This document shows positions 1 to 9,400 of a stretch of 64,000 bases of DNA, piece after piece. Location of the stretch: the NCBI GenBank assembly GCA_016271365.2, contig CM057459.1, positions 821,373,001 to 821,437,000 of the forward strand, in the 5' to 3' direction. The position numbers were made by a program, and so were the translations under genes. Under the pieces are notes generated by a model, which was not told where the DNA came from, searched no databases, and saw nothing but the letters and a program-made list of their open reading frames with translations. Each line of letters opens with the position of its first letter. Within the stretch, counting starts at the first letter, position 1. Source of the stretch: Neoceratodus forsteri. Taxonomy: Eukaryota; Chordata; Ceratodontiformes; Ceratodontidae.

Positions 1-865
1 CAGGTCAGGTCCCACTTGCAGAGGTCACCATAGAGGTGCCTGCACTGCTGGCCAGTGTGCACAATCCCCTTGTGCCTGGAGACATCCTGGGCAATATCTG
101 CACACACCGCCACCCATGGGCAGTGCAGTGGGGCCTGCCCGAAAAGTTGTTGCTCATATGGCACTACACAGGCCACAAGGTTTACAACCTCAAGCTGTGA
201 TCAATTGGCCGCACGTCCTCTGTGATGCTGCACCATTCCAGCAGATCCAATAACAACATGGTGGTCGTCCAGCACGTGGAACATGCTAGCATGGGTTACG
301 CAGCAATGCGCATTTGTGCTGTACAGGTCAATAGTGCAGTAATGGTGATACACAGGAAGGGCGTGCACTGCCTGTGGCAAATGTCAAGGGTCAGGGTCAC
401 TGTTGGGGCACCCACGTACAGCACGTAACTGTACCATAGGACTGGTCTAGTGAGTATGCTATCAGGGACTGGGCAATAGCTGCACTGATTGTGTTATTGT
501 CAGCAGTGACAGGGGAAACACATGTGTGCAGCGCTATCCTCCATTGCACAGGCATTTATGTGCAATAGGGGTTGCTCCAGCCCAGTTCCACTTTGCATGG
601 TGCATTGCAGTGATATTCAGCAAGATATACAAATATGCTCATCAGCATATACAGTGGTGCACTGTGCACATTAGCATGTCGTTACGACTGTACCAGTGCT
701 CATTTGCATACCATGCGGTATAAGTGCACCAGCATAGCGCAATATGCCATGGACCGGCATTGAGACCCATAGCGGTATGTTGAGCATGTAGCAGGTGGCA
801 ACTGACAGGCAGGTGGGATGATGTGGCAAACACTGACAGATGTGCTTATGTCCACAGGTAGCAGA
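1..865. other. unresolved GC-rich flank of the Harbinger element
   Basis: No recognisable gene. A + frame is open from about 3 to 199 but its translation resembles nothing I know. The stretch is rich in CA/TG words and has motifs such as GTGCACCAG and GCGCAATATGC near 729-750 that loosely echo, in inverted orientation, sequence near 4745-4775. These could be subterminal repeats of the element. It is probably the 5' flank of the Myb-like gene. Confidence 0.35.
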
Positions 866-2528
866 ATGTTGGCATGAGATAGAGCGGAGGATCCTGGGCC
901 TGCATGGAAACGCAAGCCTAATTTCACAAGAGCCGAGGCAGAAGCCCTGTTCAAGGCCTACCTTGACAGGGAGCCAGTGCTAAGTAGTGCCACCAGAATG
1001 ACACAGATGAGGGCTGTGACATGGGCAGAAGTGACCGAGTGTATCAACTAGCAGGGCAGTCACCAGTGGTCTGTGCAGGAGTGATGCAAAAAGGTGGGCA
1101 CTGACAAGTGGTGAATGAAGGAGAGGGTGACAGCGATACGTGTTGCCCGGACTGCCAACAGAGGTGGGCCTGCCACAGGGGAGCAGCTCACACTGCAGAA
1201 AGAGATGGTGGTGGCCACACTGCGCCACTGCATGGTGGAGGGTGTGCCAGAAGGCGGCTTCCAGACAAGTGGCAGCCCATCATGGCATGGTACGTATGAA
1301 GGGATGAGGGGCATGGGCATGCCCATGGTGGGTACAGTACTGACACATCTGTCTCCCCTTCACAGATCCAGCATGTCTACATGCAGTGGTGGTGACTGCA
1401 GGTGCAGCTGTGGAGGTTGGGTGAGACCTGGAGGCAACGCCGTCCACATCCACAGGCATTTGGGGGCCTATCTGGAAGCAGCACAGCACCACTGTCTGAC
1501 CAGAAGACCCAGCCATGGAAGTGGACAAGGCCCTTGCAGGGTTCAAGCGCGATGCCACTTATGGAGTCCTGTGCACTGAAACCCAGCTCAGAGCAGGGTC
1601 TGAGTCCAACGATGATGAGACCATGTACATGGACAGTGGTGTTGCCATCGAGGGGGAGGTGCCCATACCAATAACCGCCCTGGGTGGTGTGGACACTGTC
1701 CAGTCTGCCATGGTACTGCAGACCCACACCATGGCTGGCACTGTCATGTCTTCCACCACAGCGGTGCCTGTGTTGGTGGACCAGCTGACCAGCCACAGGG
1801 TAACATGGCAGGGCTGAAGGGGTGGCAGCAGCAGTTGACAGAGGGCAGGGAGCAGGCGAATGCTGCATCTGGAGATGGAGTGCCTATCCTGGCCTGCACA
1901 TGTGCAGCACCACATGTGCAGTGTCTACCAGAGCAGAAGGCTGCCCAGCACATCTGCACACCTCCAGCTGGTAGCGGCGATGGCCAGGTGCCCCTGGGGC
2001 AGGACAATTTGGATGTGCACACCCGATTGCTGCAGATATCCATGGAGCAACAGGTGCTGCTTGTGGCAGGAGTGCGTGCACTGCGCGCTGAGGTGCTGTA
2101 GGCTTCCGAGGTGCATGAGAAGGGCACATCGCAGATCCATGAGGCCCTGCAGCACCAGCGGAAGGATGTGACTGCATCCCAGGACCGCATCGCCAGTGTG
2201 ATCAGGGATGGGTTTGCACTGCTGGGCACCACCTGGCATGGCGTACCACCTGATGCACTGCTAGTTGCACCTTCTACCCCAATGACCTGGTGTTGTGCAT
2301 CCCCCCTCCCTGTCAACACCTGGTTCTGCAGTTGGCATCCTAGGCATGTCTGGAGCAGGCCTGTTTGGGAGACTAGGAACCCCAGTGCAGTCCCAGACGC
2401 GCTCACGCAGTGGCACCCCAGGAGGGTTGGAGCATGTACCCTCAGCAGCCGATGTGCACCCTGTGGCTGCTGATCGGCCATGGTGCATCCGCCCATGTGT
2501 CTGTGGTGGCCATGGTACTGTGCATTAG
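866..2528 (+). pseudogene. Harbinger Myb/SANT-like accessory protein, broken
   Basis: In PIF/Harbinger transposons this protein binds the element's DNA and helps bring the transposase to its ends. A probable ATG at 866 is followed after three codons by TGA at 875. The frame then reads into the family's basic opening (KRKPNFTRAEAEALF, from 908) and continues as WAEVTECIN and MKERVTAIRVARTANRGG, the remains of a Myb/SANT-like trihelix. Stops interrupt it near 1050-1110. Exon-like pieces follow at about 1115-1300 and 1515-1817. A C-terminal helical segment (LLQISMEQQ... QDRIASVIRDGFALLG, about 1805-2240) has a TAG near 2100; a last open piece reaches 2528 in a shifted frame. It converges on the transposase. 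The identification rests on the N-terminal motif and the partner gene; exon limits are guesses. Confidence 0.65.
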
Positions 2529-2763
2529 ACCTGATGTGCCTGCAGCCTGCCCAGCCATCAACTACTGCCACCTGTGTGTGCATGGGCAGTGTGCGTGTGC
2601 AGTGCACAACTGGACACACTGTGCATTGTGCCACGCATTGCCTGTGCCAGCTCATGCTTGGCCACTGGCACCCATGGCATGGACATGATGATGCCCTGTA
2701 TACACCGGATGTGCCTGTGCTCTGGCTCACTGCATCTGATCCATGTCATGTGCCACTGCCTGG

Positions 2764-2822
2764 GTGTGTTGGTGTTTGTGTGTTTACTGTGTGTGTGTGT
2801 TTGTCTGTGTGTGTGTGTTCCA
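2764..2822. repeat. (GT)n-rich microsatellite
   Basis: Imperfect run of GTGTGTG and GTTTGTGT words between the convergent Harbinger genes. The long open frames here on both strands come from this low-complexity run and are not genes. Confidence 0.85.
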
Positions 2823-2991
2823 GTGTCACTGTGTGTGGTGCCTGTCCCCACATCATGCCACTGTGTCTGCGTTTGTGACACATGCTCATTGCCCTTGCAG
2901 CATACCCCTTCCTGTGCTTTCCCCATGCCATGTACGCCACCGCCTGCCAGCCGGTCCAGTGTCTCCAGTGCATGTGACCATCTGTTGCTTC

Positions 2992-4234
2992 CTACCTGTG
3001 GCCACTGTAGTGCTCCCGGGTGATGGTGTCCCTGTGCTGGTGGGCCATCCTCAGAAGCTGGGAATCCCTCTGCCCAGGGGGTGGCAATCCACCCACTTCC
3101 AATCTATCATCCCCAACATCAGCACTGCTGTCCCCTTCCTCTGTCTCCACAGCAATGCCATGGTCTATGGCCATGTCATGCAGTATACAGAAGGCCAGGA
3201 TTATACCACTGGCTTTGGAGGGGCTGTTCTGTAGGGCTCCACCGAATCTGTCCAGGCAATGGAACTGTGCCTTCAGCATCCCGAACACATGCTCAATGAT
3301 GTTTCATGTGCTGGCATGTGCCCCATTGTATCTCTCCTCAGCTGGGGTCGATGGGCGCGGGTAGGGGGTGAGCACCCATGGCCTCAATGGGTATCCGCTG
3401 ACACCTGTGGGAGAAGCACATGGTTAGTCCACTATCCTGTGTTTCACTGCCCCTCTCTGGCATGCCCACCACCTGTTCACCCTCCCACCCATGTCCCTTG
3501 GCATGCCTGGTCCCTCATCCATTGCATACTCACCCACTAGGTGGCCTGTGGGGATGTCCCCACACTCAAACCTCTGGTACAGGACACTGCTGTGCCAGAT
3601 GAAGGAGTCGTGCACTCCCAGAGTGTGTGGCGCAGACATTGGTGATGCGACCCCTGGCATTGCACACCACCTGGCAGTTGATGCTTGGCAGTACCTTTCT
3701 GTTGATATATGTCATCCTCTCCTGGCCAGGTGGCATGCAGATGCTGATGTGGGTGCAGTCAATGGCCCCCAGCATGCCAGGCATGTGTGCTACTCTGTGG
3801 AATCCCTGCATTGTTGCTGTACGCTCTGCCTGTGTGCTTGGGAAGTGGATGTATTCCAAAACATGGGGCAGCAGTGCATTAAGAAATTGTGTGAGAATCC
3901 TAGATACAGCCGACTGGGTTATGCCTGTCATATCCTCTGTTGGTCTCTGTAAGGTGCCCGTGGCAAGCATGCACATGACTGCTGTCACCTTGGTCTCCAC
4001 CAACATAGCATGGCTTTGTCTGGTGGGTGCCTGCATCTCTTCATTGCACAGCTCACAGAGCTGCCTCAGCATTGCCTGGTCCAGGTGGTACTGGGCCACA
4101 ATCTCCACATCACTGAACTGGTTGAAGGTTGGCCGGTTCCGGTATCTTCTATGCCGGGCCTACAGCCAACTGGCCCTCCCATGGCCTTGCTGCTGTTCCT
4201 CCTGCTTCCTCACACCCCTCATTATGGCCTCCAT
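2992..4234 (-). pseudogene. PIF/Harbinger transposase (HARBI1-like), broken, one intron
   Basis: A DDE transposase of the DDE_Tnp_4 family. The likely ATG is at 4234, giving MEAIMRGVRKQEE, then an in-frame TAG at 4160-4162, then RRYRNRPTFNQFSDV. The body is open to about 3620 and includes SQSAVSR-like helix-turn-helix sequence (ITQSAVSRIL) and GAIDCTHI with the first catalytic Asp near 3760. A 2-nt deletion near 3614 shifts the frame inside the GSVHDS block, which resumes as GVHDSFIWHSS. A 129-bp intron (3533-3405) with a gtgagt donor and a cttctcccacag acceptor joins LVG to SGYPLRPWVLTPYP. The second catalytic Asp of the usual GDSGYP is Val (codon 3402-3400). The C-terminus IIEHVFGMLK keeps the catalytic Glu (about 3293) and ends at 2992 after FCILHDMA. 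A TGA lies at 3304-3306. Confidence 0.85.
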
Positions 4235-4814
4235 CAGGAATGGGACACTGGCCATACCCCCACTGTCCTGGCACCCCTGGGCAGTCTGATGCTGTCCACT
4301 CCCTGTGCCCTGGCACTGCACCTGCTGACCTGCCTTCCTGCCCTGGTCTGTCACTCCTCCCCTGTTGCACCTTCCAGCTCCAGCTGCCCTGTGGCTGCCT
4401 GTGTGGTGCTCCACCACCACCTATCCTCTGACACCCCTGCTTTCCTGTGTCCCTTGGCCTGCACCTACTGTTTTCCTTTCCCTTCCACCGCCCTAACTCT
4501 CTCTGCCTGTGCCTCTGACCTTCTGTCTCGCTCTTTCGCTCTGTCACTGGCTCACTCCTACTCCTGTTCCTGGCCTCTAGTGGATCTGCTGTTCCACCAC
4601 TTGCGCCCTGTTTTTATAGACTCAACTTTGCTCCGTGCGATGGGAGGTTGCTCCACACTTGCGCTCCTGCTCCACCATTCAATATCGCACTGTGCCGCAT
4701 ATTCAGGGCCATGCTCCCCAGCCTTGCGCATGCTGTCATTTGCATTGTGCTATTGCACTGGTGCAAATTGTTTGTGCCATGAGCAACTGCTTTGAATATC
4801 TGGGCCCAAATCAA

Positions 4815-6250
4815 AAATTGAAATAGTATTGGTAATAGGGCAATAGGGCAGTACATTCCTGGATCATTTTGCCTCTCCCCCCCTTTAAAAATCTGAACTA
4901 TTTTACTTTGCTTCCACACTGTGGGGAAAGTTCCAGAATACAAACTCCAATTAAATATGTATGTTTATATAGGTGCAATATATTCCTTAGCTAATTTCAG
5001 AAAGTTTCCTTCAAGCCATCTAGGCCTGATGCTTTATGTATCTTAATATTTCTTAATCCCTTCCTAACTTGAGTAACAGTCAATATTTTAAACCTAAATG
5101 GAGGAATATTTTTAACTACTATCAATTCTTCCATATATGTACCTTCTCTATAATCTACCACCACTCCTGGGTGGTTGATAAAATAATTATTTAACAAATC
5201 TGTTATTTCTAAGGGGTCTTCCACCTGTTTGTCCCCATATATCATTTGTTTTATTGTATGATTATTACTTTTCCCTGGATTGGTTGTTATTCAAATTTTG
5301 CAAAAAAAAACCTTGGATCATTATTACCTGTCACTTTAGACTTAAAATAGTTATCTCTTGTTTTTTAATTAAGCTCTTATAGGCATCCCTCTTAGTTTTA
5401 AACTTCTCCCAGTCTAGCTGTGTTTTAGTTTTCCTAGCTAGTTTTCATAACCTGTTTTAATCCTAATTATTTTAAGTAGCTTTTCTGTTACCTAAGGTGC
5501 TTTAGCAAACTTCTTATGCAATTTAGTTATTGGAGCATGTTTATTACAAATTGACAGGAAGGTATCAATAAAGTATGTAACTGTTAGATCCAGATCAGGA
5601 ATTAATTTACATCTATCCCAACATTCTTTTCACATATCCAATGTAAATATTCACATTTATATGCCCCTATTGCTTACATAATAGAGTTGCTTGTATTAGG
5701 TTATGGTCACCAACATAAGGTGTCCTAACTTCTACTTCCTCTATATGGGCTTGTAAAGATACAAATAATAAGTTCAAGATTGAACCTTTAGCTAGTAAAT
5801 TTGTACATCTTGTGGGTTTTTTAATATATTGTTTTTCCCCTAAGGGTACGATCATCTCCTTTAATTACTTTCCCTTGACATGGTCCCAGTCACAGTTAAA
5901 ATCTCCCGTCATTATTATTAGTTTGTCCCCCAAATTGTCCAGAATGTTGTTTAAGACTAATTCAATTGTATTCATTTGGGTACTAGGTGGAGAGTAGACA
6001 ATGGACATTGTTACATTAATTTCTGGCATATATACCAATAGGTAGTCAATACCGTTTAAACTCCCCTTAGTCAGTATCTGACTTGGTCCCAGGGTGTGTT
6101 TCAGAAATAGGGCTACACCCCCTCATCCCCTTTCTTCCCTATCTGACCTCAAAAGTTGAAATCCTGACTCAGTGATCTCTGTGTCTTCCACCCTCTGTGT
6201 TAACCAGGTTTCAGAATCCAAGGTGACAGAATGGATTCATTCATGTAAAA
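4815..6250 (-). pseudogene. L2/CR1-group LINE, endonuclease to early RT, broken
   Basis: Read on the minus strand from about 6250, fragments of an apurinic-type endonuclease appear: KGMRGCSP, then YSPPSTQMNTIELVLNNIL, MTGDFNCDWDH, KPTRCTNLL (about 5800) and a GDHNLIQ block near 5690. A linker with NKHAPITK follows (about 5530). The RT N-terminus runs at 5245-4997 (LNNYFINHPG, LRNIKIHKASGLDG) and 4943-4840 (FPTVWKQSKIVQIFKGG, PIALLPIL). There it is cut off by the Harbinger block. Many stops and frameshifts. The RT wording resembles the fragment at 63.5 kb, perhaps the same family. Confidence 0.75.
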
Positions 6251-6385
6251 AAAAATGTTCTGTCTTAAAATAGAAGCTAGTCCTTTTATATATTTTTGAT
6301 ATTGGCACTTAAGAAAGTGAATTAAAATAAATTACCTAATACTTGTTACTGAAAGGCTAGCAAAATTAAGAGCAATTGTTACTCA

Positions 6386-6630
6386 TATAAACCATAAAGC
6401 TAGTACTTTGGATCTGAAGTCTCCTTCTTGAATCAAAAGGCACTAAATATTATGTCAAAACTTTGAAAAAGCATCTGAAGGGATGCAAAAACATTCAGCT
6501 GAGGGACTGGCTGTCCTTACATCTTTATGCTTTTAATAACAAAAGTTTAAGTTTAACCTGGCACAACGTTTAGTGCCTTTTGATTCAAGGTGGAGACTTC
6601 AGAGCTGAAGTACTAGCTTTATGGATTATA
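6386..6630. mobile_element. inverted-repeat MITE, ~245 bp
   Basis: Arms at about 6393-6450 and 6573-6624 are near-perfect inverted repeats: left ATAAAGCTAGTAC..., right GTACTAGCTTTAT, with the AATCAAAAGGCACTAAA block in both. The ~120-bp centre is unrelated. No coding capacity. The similarity of flank to arm fades beyond about 6386 and 6630, so exact ends and duplication are uncertain. The structure fits a non-autonomous DNA transposon of unknown superfamily. Confidence 0.7.
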
Positions 6631-6915
6631 ATGAACTTCTACTAGCACTTGTCCTTGCCTGTGGTGAGCTACCTTTGTGAGAACTGCAGTTACTCATATG
6701 AAGCAGTTTTGCAATGAACTTCTGTATTTTAGTTGACACATTGTTCTGGCTTATTTATTTTGACTTTTTGCAATTAAAATCTTTTGTTACAGTATTAAGA
6801 GGCACTGTCACTGAGGCAACATACATAACCATTCTTTAATATGCCAGCCCATGTCCACTGCTTCCTTCACTTCACTACATAGGAAGCCTTCAGTATGAAC
6901 AATACATTTACAGTA
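6631..6915. other. no recognisable feature
   Basis: AT-rich sequence with no coding frame, repeat or RNA gene that I can support. A word from the preceding MITE (GTTACTCATAT) recurs near 6690, which may mark an older partial copy. Confidence 0.4.
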
Positions 6916-7348
6916 ATTTATTTTATTTAGTTTTTGTTGACCAGGTAAGTGCACTAGACAAATCCTGCCTATTTTCAGGCACAACCCAGGGGAGGGAGAT
7001 ACAGATGAATGCCAACTGACCTTGAACCAGATGAAACTGTCGGTGGTATTTTTTTAGTGAATGAGGAAAATTTGGCCACGATACCGGGGAAATTTCCTTA
7101 CTCTTTTCGATAAGTGCCATGGGATCTTTAACATCCACCTGAACTACCACCAATCCAGGCAGATGGGACCTTGGTTTAACATCTCATCCGAAAGACGGCA
7201 CCTCAGAAGTGCAGTACCCCTCTCATGCTGCACTACAGTGTCAGTACTGGGATATTAACCCAGGTGCCAGATGTGGGAACTGAACCCAGAGCCTTCTGAT
7301 TTCCCAGCCTCAGAGGTGAGTGTGCTACCTACTGAGCCGCTGACACTG
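6916..7348 (-). mobile_element. SINE with tRNA-like head and Deu-type core
   Basis: On the minus strand the element opens with a tRNA-like head: A box around GGCTCAGTAGGTAGC (about 7335) and B box GGGTTCAGTTCCC (about 7285). The middle contains GTGCCGTCTTTCGGATGAGA, GTTAAACC and AAAGATCCCATGGCACTT, the hallmark words of the Deu domain of AmnSINE/LmeSINE/SacSINE-type elements, then CCCCGGTATCGTGGCCAAAT. The 3' end (GGTTGTGCCTGAAAATAG... TTGACCAGG on + at 6941) and a short A/T-rich tail match the LINE tail at 38752-38850, pointing to the LINE partner. Apparently full length, about 430 bp. No clear target duplication. Confidence 0.85.
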
Positions 7349-7949
7349 ACAACATGAGCACCTATAGGCTTCCTGAGTATAGTTAAATCATGAGATGATC
7401 CAGTTTGTTTTATTTAGCTTTTTTCTTGCCATAATTTTCTTTAGGTATTCAATCACTATTAGTGGCAACTTAGGCAAGCAAGTAGGTATTTTATTGAATT
7501 TGATTAGTGGTCTCTGTAATGGCTATATGGTCTGATATAATACTTTTTTTTACGACAATCAGCAAGATTTTAACAAATCCATTATAAGTTAAATCCATCT
7601 TGATACCCTAGTGCCATTGCATTCACTCTTGTGGCCTCTTGTTCCATTTCATTTGGACTTCCAAGCCATTTGATGTCATTTTTATGTTGCTTGCACGCAT
7701 GTGCAAGAAACATAGTGCCATCATGGGAGATTTCGGAGGTGTGTCACCTCCTCCTCCATTTCAGTCAGTGTGCTGGCAGGCCCGGCCCCTGTAAGCCAAT
7801 GCATTTTGGAGCTGTGTATGACATGCTCCAAAATGCAGTGGCATACAGTTGAAAGGGGGAGCTACGCCTCGGTGAGCACCATAAGATATCGCCTGCTCAT
7901 GCAGCTCCCCCCACACACACATGTGCCGTGCGTGCCCCGCACGCACTGT
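7349..7949. other. no recognisable feature
   Basis: AT-rich to about 7620, then GC-richer with short frames in both directions that show no conserved motif. Probably the left flank of the GC-rich tandem repeat that follows. Confidence 0.35.
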
Positions 7950-8230
7950 TATAGCCGACGGGTGCCCAATCTCCTTCGGCTGAGCTGCGTCCCAGAGTAG
8001 GTGCCACTCTGGGAGCCCACCCCAGCGTGGCAAGCAGTCAGAAGCAGTCCTTTTGCCGCGAGTTGCCCAATCCCCATCGGCTGAAGCGCCCCGATGCTTG
8101 TGCCGCTGGGAGCCCACCCCAGCGTGGCAATAAATCCATGGCCGACAAGACGTTACCCAATCCCGTTGGCTGAACACCCCAACATCCTTGTGCCACGCTG
8201 GGAGCCCACCCCACGTGGCAAATGGTCCCA
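7950..8230. repeat. GC-rich tandem repeat, unit 92-97 bp, about 3 copies
   Basis: The block GGGAGCCCACCCCAGCGTGG recurs starting at 8011, 8108 and 8200 (spacing 97 and 92), each time preceded by CCCAATC...GGCTGA some 60-80 bp upstream. Copies have diverged by substitutions and small indels. Frames on both strands are repeat translations. Function unknown. Confidence 0.8.
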
Positions 8231-8495
8231 AGATGTCTTTTTTTTTTACCTGTAAGACAAAAAACGTCCTGGCCTGTGCTGCCTCCCGACCCTCCCACAA
8301 CCCGCACCCACCACTGCGCACTCCAGCCTCCCACACCCCCACCCCATACTTACCTCCGACTCCGCGTGACGATCTTAGTGGACCAGGAACACGTCTGCAC
8401 TCTTCAAAGCCGACCGTGAACTGAGGAAATGCCGTAAGCTGTATAATGGGCTAGATGGGGGGTTTCAACTTTGTTGCATATCTCAGGCATTTCTG

Positions 8496-8707
8496 GGAAT
8501 TTTGGCACCAAATTTTCAACATGGGGTTTTTGGGACCCCTTCTCATGAATGATGCAGGCACCCACCAGACATTATTCGGGCCCGAAGGGTGATTTCGCGC
8601 AGTGACTGCGCAGTGACTGTGAAATCACCCTTTGGGCCTGAATACCACCATGACAGTGACATCATTCATCCAAAAACCCCATGTTGAAAATTTGGTGCAA
8701 AAATTCC
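8496..8707. repeat. 212-bp inverted repeat
   Basis: The arm at 8496-8533 (contains ACCAAATTTTCAACATGGGG) is the reverse complement of 8670-8707. A second inner pair, around GGGTGATTTCGCGCAG (about 8588) and CTGTGAAATCACCC (about 8617), completes a nearly continuous hairpin. The right arm is also the first part of the tandem repeat that follows, so the two structures share origin. Confidence 0.75.
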
Positions 8708-9400
8708 AAAAAATGACTGTTTTATGAGCATGTGTTGCGCAGTTCCTACGCAGGCTCGTAAGTTCGCGAAATTTCAATATTTTCACTCCAGATTTTCAAC
8801 ATTGCCATTTTACCACACCTTATGAGTAGTACAGCTGTCATTTTTCACATCTCACCCAAAATGTGTTTCCGCCCATGTAGCGCAGAATGGCGCAGTTAGT
8901 GTGCGAAATCAATGTATGGGACAAATTAAGAAAATCACAGTGACACTGTTCATGAGCAGAGGTCTTAAAATGGCTATGTTGAAAATTTGGCAAAAAAATT
9001 CCTAAAATGACTGTTTCTGACGTAGTTGCGCAGTTCCTACGCAGGCTCGTAAGTTCGCGAATTTTCAATATTTTCACTCCAGATTTTCAACATTGCCATT
9101 TTACCACACCTCCTTATGAGCAGTACAGCTGTCATTTTTCACATCCTGCCCAAAACGTGTTTTTGCCCATGTAGCGCACAATGGCGCAGTCGGTGTGCAA
9201 ACTCAGTGTATGGGACACATTAACAAAATCACAGTGACACTGTTCATGAGCAGAGGTCTTAAAATGGCTATGTTGAAAATTTGGTGAAAAAATTCCTAAA
9301 AATGACTGTTTTATGAGCGTGCATTGTGCAGTTCCTACGCACGCTCGTAAGTTCGCAAATTTTCAATATTTGCACTCCAATGACTTGCAAATACCTAAAC
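8680..9400. repeat. tandem repeat, unit ~294 bp, about 2.4 copies
   Basis: TGTTGAAAATTTGG starts at 8682, 8977 and 9271, spacing 295 and 294. Each unit includes GCGCAGTTCCTACGCA, CTCGTAAGTTCGC, TTTTCAATATTTTCACTCC and CCCATGTAGCGCA. It has several GCGCAGT-type palindromic words. No coding potential beyond short frames. Probably a local satellite seeded by the inverted repeat at 8496-8707. Confidence 0.8.

Larger units (their letters stand above)
1..4815. mobile_element. PIF/Harbinger DNA transposon, decayed, left end not seen
   Basis: A GC-richer block runs from the window start to about 4815, where composition falls abruptly and a minus-strand LINE frame begins. Inside are the two genes typical of PIF/Harbinger: a Myb/SANT-like DNA-binding protein on + and a DDE transposase on -, convergent, their 3' ends about 460 bp apart. 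The LINE frame breaks off at its conserved RT segment (IALLPIL) where the block starts, so the element appears inserted in that LINE. The matching downstream LINE sequence was not found in the window, so the left end probably lies outside it. Terminal inverted repeats and the 3-bp TWA duplication expected for the superfamily were not identified. Both genes carry stops and frameshifts, so the copy is dead. Confidence 0.8.

Noticed and set aside
1744..2730. 328-residue minus frame
   Set aside because: Antisense to the Myb-like gene, with repetitive Cys/His/Ser composition and no domain; a shadow of GC-rich sequence.
2480..3234. Cys/Val-rich plus frames of 132-163 residues
   Set aside because: Produced by the (GT)n run and antisense of the transposase C-terminus.
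4010..4795. 261-residue plus frame
   Set aside because: Antisense to the transposase N-terminus and its pyrimidine-rich leader; no motif.
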